A DNA stretch of 64,000 nucleotides, from assembly GCA_019359495.1 (NCBI GenBank), contig JAHHHF010000095.1, positions 1 to 64,000 on the forward strand, read 5' to 3'. The stretch's first letter is position 1. Each line of letters opens with the position of its first letter. Position numbers and translations under genes: made by a program. This DNA comes from Goleter apudmare HA4340-LM2 (lineage in GTDB: Bacteria; Cyanobacteriota; Cyanobacteriia; Cyanobacteriales; Nostocaceae). Positions 1 through 8,808 of this stretch are shown piece by piece. Below the pieces are notes generated by a model. The model was not told the DNA's origin, made no database searches, and was given only the letters and a program-made list of their open reading frames with translations.

Positions 1-116
1 ATGAATTAAGAGCAGTTATTCGTCAACGTCTTGACCAGTTAACCACATCAATTGTTGCGAATATTACAGGTTATGGATTTATTTTGGATGCTTTATTTGT
101 ATCAGGCTTTTCGTGA
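1..116 (+). CDS. 3' end of an unidentified gene (partial)
   Basis: A reading frame is open from the window edge (first full codon at base 3) to a TGA at 114-116. Its 37 residues end ...GYGFILDALFVSGFS. The residues look protein-like, with an amphipathic first half (RQRLDQL) and a hydrophobic end, and the frame runs convergently towards atpC. I do not recognise the family. The piece is short enough that chance cannot be excluded. Confidence 0.35.
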   Translation, partial: ELRAVIRQRLDQLTTSIVANITGYGFILDALFVSGFS

Positions 117-166
117 ATTGGTCTTACCTGAGCCGTGGGGCGATCGCCTGTAACGACAAAACAAAT

Positions 167-190
167 AGGGTGGACGAGATCGCCCACCCT
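167..190. terminator. Hairpin between convergent genes
   Basis: AGGGTGG and CCACCCT form a 7-bp stem around a 10-base loop in the gap between the plus-strand gene end at 116 and the end of atpC at 213. There is no long T-run on either strand, so it could be a terminator or only a foldback repeat. Confidence 0.35.
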
Positions 191-212
191 AAATGAAATA
201 TGAAGCCAAATT

Positions 213-626
213 TTATACCGAACCGCCAGCCGCTTGAAACCGAGCGCGGGCGCGCTTGAAGGCTTGGGTTGCCTGGATTTGGGCTTGACGATCGCCTGCT
301 GTGACCTGATTTAGTCGGGTTTGCGCTTCGTTGAAAGCAGTACGAGCTGCTTCTAGGTTAATCGCGTCGCCACGTTCAGCACCGTTAACCAAAATGGTCA
401 CTTCATTTTCTTCAACTTCAGCAAAGCCACCCAAAAGGGCGATCGCTTGCCAACCTTGATTTTTAGCGGCGCGGACTCGCAGAACACCAGTATCTAGGGC
501 GGTTAGTAGGGGCGCGTGTCCAGTTAAGATACCTAATTGACCAGTGGTACTAGGCAAAACTACTTCTTCAGCTGGCGCATCCCAAATTGTCTTATCTGGG
601 GAAATTACACGAACGGTTAGGGTCAT
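213..626 (-). CDS. atpC: ATP synthase F1 epsilon subunit
   Basis: Epsilon subunit of the F1 part of ATP synthase, part of the central stalk, which couples proton flow to catalysis and inhibits ATP hydrolysis. The protein begins [20 protein letters not shown], contains the beta-sandwich [20 protein letters not shown] block and ends with a helical, Arg/Ala-rich tail ([15 protein letters not shown]). It is 137 aa, the usual cyanobacterial length. A longer frame reaches 674, but its extra residues are encoded by heptamer repeat DNA, so the start is put at 626. It lies 101 bases downstream of atpD, the normal cyanobacterial beta-epsilon arrangement (called atpB-atpE in cyanobacterial literature). 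Confidence 0.96.
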   Translation of the reverse strand: MTLTVRVISPDKTIWDAPAEEVVLPSTTGQLGILTGHAPLLTALDTGVLRVRAAKNQGWQAIALLGGFAEVEENEVTILVNGAERGDAINLEAARTAFNEAQTRLNQVTAGDRQAQIQATQAFKRARARFQAAGGSV

Positions 627-660
627 TTGTCGTTTGTCCTTTGTTGTTTGTCCTTTGTCG
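626..660. repeat. Heptamer tandem repeat touching the atpC start codon
   Basis: Five contiguous copies of TTTGTCN-type heptamers on the plus strand: TTTGTCG, TTTGTCC, TTTGTTG, TTTGTCC, TTTGTCG. On the coding strand of atpC these read as GACAAA units, so the repeat fills the 5' leader; its first base is the A of the ATG. The only Shine-Dalgarno-like bases (AAAGGAC) are part of the repeat. STRR type. Confidence 0.9.
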
Positions 661-694
661 TTGGTAATTACCATTAGCCATTAGCAATTGCACT

Positions 695-727
695 AATGAC
701 TAATGACGAATGACGAATGACTAATGA

Positions 728-729
<2 letters not shown>
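695..729. repeat. Heptamer tandem repeat overlapping the atpD stop codon
   Basis: Five contiguous heptamers AATGACT/AATGACG (695-729). The last two bases belong to the TAG stop of the beta-subunit gene (728-730). This is a different heptamer family from the one at 626-660, yet both sit in the same 101-bp beta-epsilon spacer. Confidence 0.9.
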
Positions 730-2683
<1,954 letters not shown>

Positions 2684-3508
2684 ATGAATTTCTCCTCAGC
2701 GCGACAATATTTTTACCAGGAGATTCAGCAGCCTGACGATCGCATCGACCTAGCAAAGGCAGCTTTGTACATTGCCCAAGAAGAGTATCCGGCCCTTGAC
2801 CCAGAAGAATACCTCAACGCCCTCGATACAATGGCGATGGAACTACAAGAACGCTTGCCGTGTTCACAATATCCCCTGCGGGTGATTCAAAGTATTAATA
2901 AATATCTTTACGATGACTTAGGATTTGCAGGCAATAAAAAAGACTACTACGACCCCCGAAACAGCTTTTTAAGTGATGTGATTGACCGCAGACTGGGGAT
3001 TCCTATCACCTTAGCCTTAGTTTACCTGGAATTGTCACAAAGGATTGATTTTCCGATGGTAGGGGTGGGTATGCCAGGACATTTCCTCATTCGTCCAGAT
3101 ATCTCAGACATGGAAATTTTTGTGGATGCATTTGATCACGGTGAAGTGATATTTGCCCAAGATTGCCAGGAAAGGCTTTCGCAAATGTTTCAGCAACCTG
3201 TGACCTTAAAATCAGAATTTTTAGCCACAGTCAGTCATCGGCAATTTTTGGCCAGGATGCTGACAAATTTAAAGTACATCTACCTCAAAAAACAGCAGTT
3301 AGAAAAAACTCTAGCTGCGGTTGAGAGAATTTTACTATTGTTTCCCGATGTCAGCATAGAATTACGCGATCGCGGTCTTCTCTACTATCAACTCGGCCAC
3401 TACCCACAAGCCGCCACCGACTTGCAAACATATCTCACCAAAGTTCCTGATGCTGAAGATGCAACGGTAATTCGACGGTTGCTGGATGAGTTGGGGAATA
3501 GAGAATAG
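2684..3508 (+). CDS. SirB1-family transglutaminase-like/TPR protein
   Basis: Soluble 274-aa protein of the SirB1 family: an N-terminal all-helical part, a transglutaminase-like segment (DRRLGIPITLALVYLELSQR ... GVGMPGHFLIRP) and a C-terminal TPR-like hairpin (LRDRGLLYYQLGHYPQAATDLQTYL). The family is widespread in bacteria with no settled activity. The expected Cys of a true transglutaminase is not evident in the IPITLALVYL segment. I place the start at the ATG at 2684; a GTG six bases upstream is also in frame. The stop codon lies in a dispersed repeat. Confidence 0.85.
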   Translation: MNFSSARQYFYQEIQQPDDRIDLAKAALYIAQEEYPALDPEEYLNALDTMAMELQERLPCSQYPLRVIQSINKYLYDDLGFAGNKKDYYDPRNSFLSDVIDRRLGIPITLALVYLELSQRIDFPMVGVGMPGHFLIRPDISDMEIFVDAFDHGEVIFAQDCQERLSQMFQQPVTLKSEFLATVSHRQFLARMLTNLKYIYLKKQQLEKTLAAVERILLLFPDVSIELRDRGLLYYQLGHYPQAATDLQTYLTKVPDAEDATVIRRLLDELGNRE

Positions 3509-3618
3509 GGCACGAATCAATTCAAAATTCAAAATTTGGACTTTTGACCTTGCACAGACGCGTAGACGCTCGTAGAGTGGCTTCTCGTCAGAGTATAATC
3601 GCGTCTCTGACCCTTGAC
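3505..3618. repeat. Dispersed 114-bp repeat, copy 1
   Basis: The segment starting ATAGGGCACGAATC and ending CTGACCCTTGAC recurs at 11119-11239 almost base for base. It contains the inverted, heptamer-rich core with GACGCGTAGACGC. It exactly fills the space between two convergent genes and supplies bases to both stop codons (TAG at 3506-3508 and at 3618-3620, opposite strand). Copy 2 has one extra 7-bp unit (TTGACCC). Confidence 0.85.
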
Positions 3619-4064
3619 TAATACTGTACCTCTTCCGCTACCCGTTTGAGGCGACGCAATTGGGCTTCCATGTCTTGTTTTGTCCAAGCTGCGGCGAAGG
3701 TTTGAAAACCCCAACTGATTAGAGGGTTGGGAATATCGAACTCAAAGCGGTTGAGTAAGGATGTGCCCTTTTCTATTGGTTGACATTCCCAGCGATCGCG
3801 TCCTTGGAAAAAACCTTTAAATTCCCAGACTACTACACCCGGTTGTCGTTCTGCTACTACACATTTCAATGACGGTTGCAGTAGGGGAATTTGAATCGTA
3901 AACCGACTTTGAGAGCCAAGATCCGTACTCCAGACTTCCCCTACGGGTTCACAACACAGGACGGGGTTCAGCCAACGGTGCATGAGAGCTAAATCGGTAA
4001 TACAACGCTCAACTACCGTCGCTGTGGCATTAATTTGAATTGATTGTTCCAAAACTTGGGACAT
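3618..4064 (-). CDS. SRPBCC (START-like) family protein
   Basis: 148-aa protein with the pattern of the SRPBCC/polyketide-cyclase fold: MSQVLEQSIQINATATVVER at the start (first strand and helix), HRWLNPVLCCEPVG, internal antiparallel strands (VVWEFKGFFQGRDRWECQPI, LLNRFEFDIP) and a long C-terminal helix (KQDMEAQLRRLKRVAEEVQY). These proteins enclose a hydrophobic ligand. The ligand cannot be read from the sequence. It is convergent with the SirB1-like gene, with only a repeat between. Confidence 0.8.
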   Translation of the reverse strand: MSQVLEQSIQINATATVVERCITDLALMHRWLNPVLCCEPVGEVWSTDLGSQSRFTIQIPLLQPSLKCVVAERQPGVVVWEFKGFFQGRDRWECQPIEKGTSLLNRFEFDIPNPLISWGFQTFAAAWTKQDMEAQLRRLKRVAEEVQY

Positions 4065-4591
4065 TCTACATTTTTTGCAGTTGCTGCACTTAGATTAACT
4101 CAAAATGATTAACTCAAAATTAAGTGCTGTTCATTATTAGGACTTACGCAAAAGTCACGAAATTACGTCATTACGAGCGTAGCGACGTAATCGCCTCCAA
4201 GTCTGGGATTGCTTCCCTACACTACGTTTCGGTCGCAATGACAAATTTTGCTTGCGTAAGTCCTGTTGATGTGGGGTGGGGCATCGACTCATCAAGAAAT
4301 ATTTTACTAACCCCCCAGTCCCTAATCAATAGAAATATAGAAATAAAAGTATATAGTATTACTGCCCCAAATAGAATTAACTGCAACTTGGGCGACTATT
4401 CATACATACAACAAGAAGATACTTAACAAAGTAAAAAATTACCCTTGATCAGAAGGTCATATATGTTTTTACTGGTAAGTTAATAGGCGAAACACTAGTG
4501 AAGCTACGGAAAAGTAAATTATGCAAAATAATCCGTTCCAAAAGCATCTTTTGTGTTTGCAGCGAACAGTTAACCTTAATTCCAGAAAACC
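4065..4591. other. Intergenic region holding a MITE-like foldback
   Basis: More than 500 bases before the MscS-like gene. It holds the foldback element at 4139-4264 and AT-rich DNA after it. The 100-codon frame at 4124-4426 is read straight through the foldback and is not considered a gene. Confidence 0.5.
4139..4264. mobile_element. MITE-like foldback with AGGACTTACGCAA ends
   Basis: A 126-bp element bounded by perfect 13-bp terminal inverted repeats AGGACTTACGCAA (4139-4151) and TTGCGTAAGTCCT (4252-4264). Inside is a second inverted pair, CATTACGAGCGTAGCGACG against a diverged GTTTCGGTCGCAATG. It has no coding capacity of its own. The same 13-mer occurs at 35594-35606 and, inverted, at 44551-44563. 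Confidence 0.75.
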
Positions 4592-6238
4592 ATGAACACA
4601 ACTTGGCTAGGAATAACCCAGGTGATGGAAGTGGGTTTGTCGATGAAGGTGCAGCATTTTTTGGCACAATCTCCAAGCTTGCCAACGAATCAACCAGCCG
4701 TAACCCAAGGCATCACTGATGTACAAGGAATTACCCAACAACTGATGCAATTTACACCCCGTTTACTGGGTGCAGTGGCAATTTTGTTAGTTGGTTGGGT
4801 GATTGCTTACGTAGTTGCGGAAGTGACTCGAAAAATCCTCAACAATACGAATATAGATAACCGGATTGCGGCTGGGGTCACAGGTAATGATCAAGCTATC
4901 CCTATTGAGAAATTAATCTCCGGACTAGTCTTTTGGAGCATTATCCTGTTTACGGCGGTAGCTGTTCTCCAGACACTAAATCTGGAGGTAGCTTCTCGAC
5001 CACTGAATAGTTTTCTCGACCAACTGGTTGGCTATTTGCCAAAGTTGGTTGGTGTGGGGGTACTTTTAGGAGTTGCTTGGTTATTAGCGACTGTGGTCAA
5101 GATTGTCACGGTGCGCGGATTGCAAGCTTTGAGGCTAGATGAGCGGTTCAATCAACAAGCTACACCTGGTCTCAATCAGTTACCGATCAGTGAAACAATT
5201 GGTACTGCTTTGTATTGGTTCATCTTTTTACTGTTTATTGCCCCGGTGCTAGATACTCTAGGGCTAAGACAGGCACTACAACCAGTACAAGCCTTAATTA
5301 CAGAAATTCTCTCAATTTTGCCCAATATTCTGGCGGCAACGCTAATTGCGGCAGTTGGCTGGTTTTTGGCTAATGTGGTGCGCCGGATTGTGACTAACTT
5401 GCTAGCCACTACTGGTATCGACCATTTAGGCAGCCGATTTGGCATCTCCCCAACTTCGGGGGTGCAATCTTTATCGAATATTATCGGTACGGTTGTCTAT
5501 ATTTTGATTTTGCTACCTGTGGCGATCGCATCTCTCAATGCTCTGAAAATTGAGGCAATTTCTGTACCGGCGATCGCCATGCTGCAACAGATTCTGAATG
5601 CTTTGCCTGCAATCTTTACAGCCATAGGCATTTTGATTTTTGCCTACTTTCTGGGGCAGTTTCTTGCAGATCTCGTAACCAGTGTCCTCACAAGTTTGGG
5701 CTTTAACAATATTTTCAACGTTCTGGGTTTGCCGGTATCGAGAAGGAAATCAGCATTTTCAGACGGCGATGAGCCAACATTTCCCGCAGCAACGCGTACT
5801 CCGTCAGAGTTTGCAGGAATTGTGGTTTTGGTTGGGGTGTTACTGTTTGCAGCTGTAGCAGCCATCAATATCCTCAATATTCCTGCACTCACAGTCTTAG
5901 TATCCGGGATTCTGGTAATCGTCGGGCGGATTCTGGCTGGATTGGTGGTATTTGCCATTGGCTTATTCTTAGCGAATCTGGCTTTTAATATCATTACCAG
6001 TTCTGGCGATCGCCAAGCCCGAATTTTGGGACAGGTGGCGCGAATTTCCATCATTACCTTAGTATCAGCAATGGCACTACAGCAAATCGGCATTGCTAGC
6101 GATATTGTAAATTTAGCTTTTGGACTCCTGTTAGGTGCGATCGCTGTGGCTATTGCCCTCGCTTTTGGTTTGGGTGGGCGTGATATCGCTCGTCAACAAG
6201 TCCAAGAGTGGTTAGACTCTTTCAAAAGTAAAGACTAG
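4592..6238 (+). CDS. MscS-like mechanosensitive channel family membrane protein
   Basis: 548-aa inner-membrane protein with about ten hydrophobic helices arranged as repeats of the pattern found in the conserved TM helix family related to MscS/CmpX: each unit has L..LP.ll.a..il..GW.la..v..iv (LLGAVAILLVGWVIAYVVAE; LPKLVGVGVLLGVAWLLATV; LPNILAATLIAAVGWFLANV; FAGIVVLVGVLLFAAVAAIN). It ends with a glycine-rich helix FGLGGRDIARQQVQEWLD, as in this family. No classical MscS pore-domain sequence was noted, so channel function is inferred. The start at 4592 gives a 35-residue soluble leader; an ATG 33 bases later is possible. Confidence 0.82.
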   Translation: MNTTWLGITQVMEVGLSMKVQHFLAQSPSLPTNQPAVTQGITDVQGITQQLMQFTPRLLGAVAILLVGWVIAYVVAEVTRKILNNTNIDNRIAAGVTGNDQAIPIEKLISGLVFWSIILFTAVAVLQTLNLEVASRPLNSFLDQLVGYLPKLVGVGVLLGVAWLLATVVKIVTVRGLQALRLDERFNQQATPGLNQLPISETIGTALYWFIFLLFIAPVLDTLGLRQALQPVQALITEILSILPNILAATLIAAVGWFLANVVRRIVTNLLATTGIDHLGSRFGISPTSGVQSLSNIIGTVVYILILLPVAIASLNALKIEAISVPAIAMLQQILNALPAIFTAIGILIFAYFLGQFLADLVTSVLTSLGFNNIFNVLGLPVSRRKSAFSDGDEPTFPAATRTPSEFAGIVVLVGVLLFAAVAAINILNIPALTVLVSGILVIVGRILAGLVVFAIGLFLANLAFNIITSSGDRQARILGQVARISIITLVSAMALQQIGIASDIVNLAFGLLLGAIAVAIALAFGLGGRDIARQQVQEWLDSFKSKD

Positions 6239-6255
6239 CGAACAATCGTTCGCCC

Positions 6256-8061
6256 CTACGGGTGTCCTTTGGGTAAGGTAACTGTTACCTTGGTACCTTG
6301 CCCTACCTGGCTAGACAAAGCGATATCACCACCATGTAACTTGACGCAAGCTCTAGTAATTACTAAACCTAAGCCTGTTCCAGGAATTGTATCAACGTTA
6401 CTCCCACGACTGAAGGATTGAAACAAGTGTTCTTGGTCTGTTATTGGTATGCCAATTCCTTGGTCTTGAATGTAAAAGATTACCTGTGATTCTTTGCCTA
6501 TGAGGTGGAATTCTACACTACCGCCTTCGGGAGAGTACTTAATGGCGTTGGACATTAAGTTAACAAAGATTTGCTGTAAAAGCCCGCGATCGCCCCGGAA
6601 GTTTTGGCAATTACCAGTGATGTTAAAAATTAACTCGTGATGTTCTCCTGATGTCTTGCGTTCTTGTTCTATGAGGTCAGAGAAAAATTGCCGCAAATCA
6701 AGGGGTATGGGCTGAAACTTGGTTTTATCTAACTCAAGTTGGTTAACCAGTAACATGTCATCTACGAGTTTCGACATATACCTGGCTTTTTGCTCAATAA
6801 TTCCGAGAAACTTTTCTTTTCGAGATTTATCTAGTTGTTCGTCATATTTTAACAAAGTTGATGCTGCCGCAAAGATAGAAGTTAGCGGTGTGCGATACTC
6901 GTGAGAAACTGTAGTAATGATTTGAGATTTAAAGGTGTTTAGTTGCTTTTCTTTGCGGAGTGCTGCTTGGGTCTGGGTCAGTAGTTCAGCTTGTTGGATA
7001 GCGATCGCTAATTGTACTGATACTTCATGGAGCATTTCTACATCATCAGTTTGCCACTGTCGCTCTTTGGAACATTGGTGAGCAATCAATAATCCCCACA
7101 GTTGGGTTTCTCGTTGGTCATTATGACTGAGATGAATGGGCACTACTAAATTTGCTTTGGTTCTGAATTGCTCTAACCCTTGGGGACAGCAATTACTTTC
7201 ACCAGACTCCCAGGTGATTTCATCAGACAGGGAAGTCTGCAATTTTCTTTGCACATCAGTTCGTGGGAGTGTTAAAGTACCTGTTTTCTGTCCCGCTTCA
7301 TAGACATGAGAGAATGGGCGTTGACATCCCCAAAAATTGTTTTCACAAAGATTGCCACAAGTAACAGGCAGACTTGGGTGATGAGTTGTTTCTTGTGAGG
7401 TTCCGTGGTCTATTCCTGACTGATGGCAAATATGTTGGTGATGATTGCAGGTGGCGATCGTTCTATAAGACTCCACGTAAGCTGCAACTATTTTACCATC
7501 TACGTTTTTGGCGAACTGGTACACCATAACGCGATCGCATTTGAGTAGTTGCTGTACTTCTGCTACAGCTGTATTCAAAATTTGCTCTAAGTCCAGAGAC
7601 TGGCGAATTCGGAGGGCAGTTGTGGCTATTAAACGCTGTCGTTCTCTAGTTTTGCTGAGTTGAGCTTGCAAACACGATTGTTTAATGGCGTTGCGGACTG
7701 CTAGTTGCAGCACCTCTGGTTTGAGGTACTGCTTCACTAGATAATCTTGAACTCCCTGTTTCATTGCTTGCACAGCGACTTCCTCATCACCACGCCCTGT
7801 CAGCATAATCACAGCTACAGGCGTTGCCAAGATTTGCTGTCGCAATTTCGCAAACAATTCTAACCCACTCATTTCCGGTAGGCAGAAATCTAGCAGCATG
7901 GCGTCGAAGTGCATTTTTTGGCACAAAGCGATCGCATCCTCTGCACAGTCTGCCTCGAAAATCTGGTAAGACTGGTGCGGATCGCTCAACAGATATCGCC
8001 GATAGATTTTTCGATCCGCCGCACAATCATCAATGATCAGTAGTGTCCATGTGTCCGTCAT
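6256..8061 (-). CDS. Hybrid sensor kinase: REC - GAF - HisKA - HATPase
   Basis: 601-aa two-component protein. An N-terminal receiver (LLIIDDCAADRK; phospho-Asp in MLLDFCLPEMSG; K in VQDYLVKQY) is followed by a GAF domain (CDRVMVYQF ... TKANLVVPI ... LWGLLIAHQCSKERQW), the H-box SHEYRTPLTS, N-box NLMSNAIKYSPEGG and G-boxes DQGIGIP and GTGLGLVI. The GAF resembles cyanobacteriochrome domains. It has Cys-Cys at the usual bilin Cys-His position and a His/Cys-rich insertion of some 50 residues (CNHHQHIC ... CGNLCENNFWGC). The start is the ATG at 8061; an in-frame TTG lies 24 bases upstream. Third gene of a phytochrome cluster, with its own leader carrying phased repeats. Confidence 0.9.
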   Translation of the reverse strand: MTDTWTLLIIDDCAADRKIYRRYLLSDPHQSYQIFEADCAEDAIALCQKMHFDAMLLDFCLPEMSGLELFAKLRQQILATPVAVIMLTGRGDEEVAVQAMKQGVQDYLVKQYLKPEVLQLAVRNAIKQSCLQAQLSKTRERQRLIATTALRIRQSLDLEQILNTAVAEVQQLLKCDRVMVYQFAKNVDGKIVAAYVESYRTIATCNHHQHICHQSGIDHGTSQETTHHPSLPVTCGNLCENNFWGCQRPFSHVYEAGQKTGTLTLPRTDVQRKLQTSLSDEITWESGESNCCPQGLEQFRTKANLVVPIHLSHNDQRETQLWGLLIAHQCSKERQWQTDDVEMLHEVSVQLAIAIQQAELLTQTQAALRKEKQLNTFKSQIITTVSHEYRTPLTSIFAAASTLLKYDEQLDKSRKEKFLGIIEQKARYMSKLVDDMLLVNQLELDKTKFQPIPLDLRQFFSDLIEQERKTSGEHHELIFNITGNCQNFRGDRGLLQQIFVNLMSNAIKYSPEGGSVEFHLIGKESQVIFYIQDQGIGIPITDQEHLFQSFSRGSNVDTIPGTGLGLVITRACVKLHGGDIALSSQVGQGTKVTVTLPKGHP

Positions 8062-8126
8062 AAGAGTATGAGGATCAGGGAGCAATGTAGATCCCTTTGA
8101 TCCAGATTGTGATTTGTTTACATAAT

Positions 8127-8176
8127 TCTAAAATTAATCTAAAATAAATCTAAATAAAATCTAAACAAACTCTAAA
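8127..8176. promoter_or_regulatory. Five 11-bp-phased TCTAAA direct repeats upstream of the hybrid kinase
   Basis: TCTAAA begins at 8127, 8138, 8149, 8160 and 8171, exactly 11 bases apart each time; on the kinase coding strand it reads TTTAGA. The array ends about 65 bases before the kinase start. Direct repeats at 11-bp spacing put sites on one face of the helix and are the known pattern for OmpR/PhoB-type response regulators. The regulator is not known here. Confidence 0.5.
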
Positions 8177-8307
8177 TTTCTTTACCAAAGCCGAAGCAGT
8201 GACTGATGTATTTTCACAATTACGTCAGCACAAGTCAGTTAACGAATTCTGGAAAGATGAGAGAAATCAAACCAACAAAGAAAATTACCTCACTTCCACC
8301 TGTAAAG

Positions 8308-8757
8308 TTAATTAAAGGTTGGCAGAGTGTTGACTTCCAGCCAGTAATCGACGAAGGCCTGCACAATCTTTTGCAGTTCATGAGCATCCATCGGCTTGAC
8401 CAGATAGCCATTTGCCCCCTTTTGGTAGCATAGTTCCACATCCTTGGGGTTAGAGGACGTGGTAAAGACCACAACAGGAATTTTCCTTAAATTTGTGTCT
8501 TGTTTGAGCCTCACGAGAATGTCACGCCCATCAATACCTGGTAAATTCAGGTCGAGTAAGATCACACAAGGTCGCGGTGCAACATCCGGGCTGCTGTAAT
8601 TCCCCTCTTGGTAGAGAAATTCTAGAACCTCATCCCCACTGGTACAGCGATATATGGGGTTCTTGACAGCCATTCGCCGCATCAAACGTTGCAGCATCTT
8701 AAAATCTTCATTGCTGTCCTCTACAATGAGTAGCGGTTCATGAAGCTTGATTGTCAT
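8308..8757 (-). CDS. Rcp1-type single-domain response regulator
   Basis: 149-aa stand-alone receiver: acidic pair in LLIVEDSNEDF, phospho-acceptor Asp in VILLDLNLPGIDG, Thr in VVVFTTSSNPKD and Lys in GYLVKPMD. The DVELCYQKGANGYLVKPMDAHE segment and the aromatic C-terminal helix VQAFVDYWLEVNTLP are typical of Rcp1, the partner of cyanobacterial phytochrome Cph1. It lies 51 bases downstream of the phytochrome-like kinase on the same strand, so the pair is probably co-transcribed and phosphotransfer is expected. I use the ATG at 8757 rather than an upstream in-frame TTG. Confidence 0.92.
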   Translation of the reverse strand: MTIKLHEPLLIVEDSNEDFKMLQRLMRRMAVKNPIYRCTSGDEVLEFLYQEGNYSSPDVAPRPCVILLDLNLPGIDGRDILVRLKQDTNLRKIPVVVFTTSSNPKDVELCYQKGANGYLVKPMDAHELQKIVQAFVDYWLEVNTLPTFN

Positions 8758-8808
8758 CAGTCGTCTTAACAAAACGTAATAGTATAACTTTTTGTTAAAT
8801 ATCTTAAA

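Noticed and set aside
4124-4426. 100-aa protein
   Set aside because: Runs through the foldback element; no family features.
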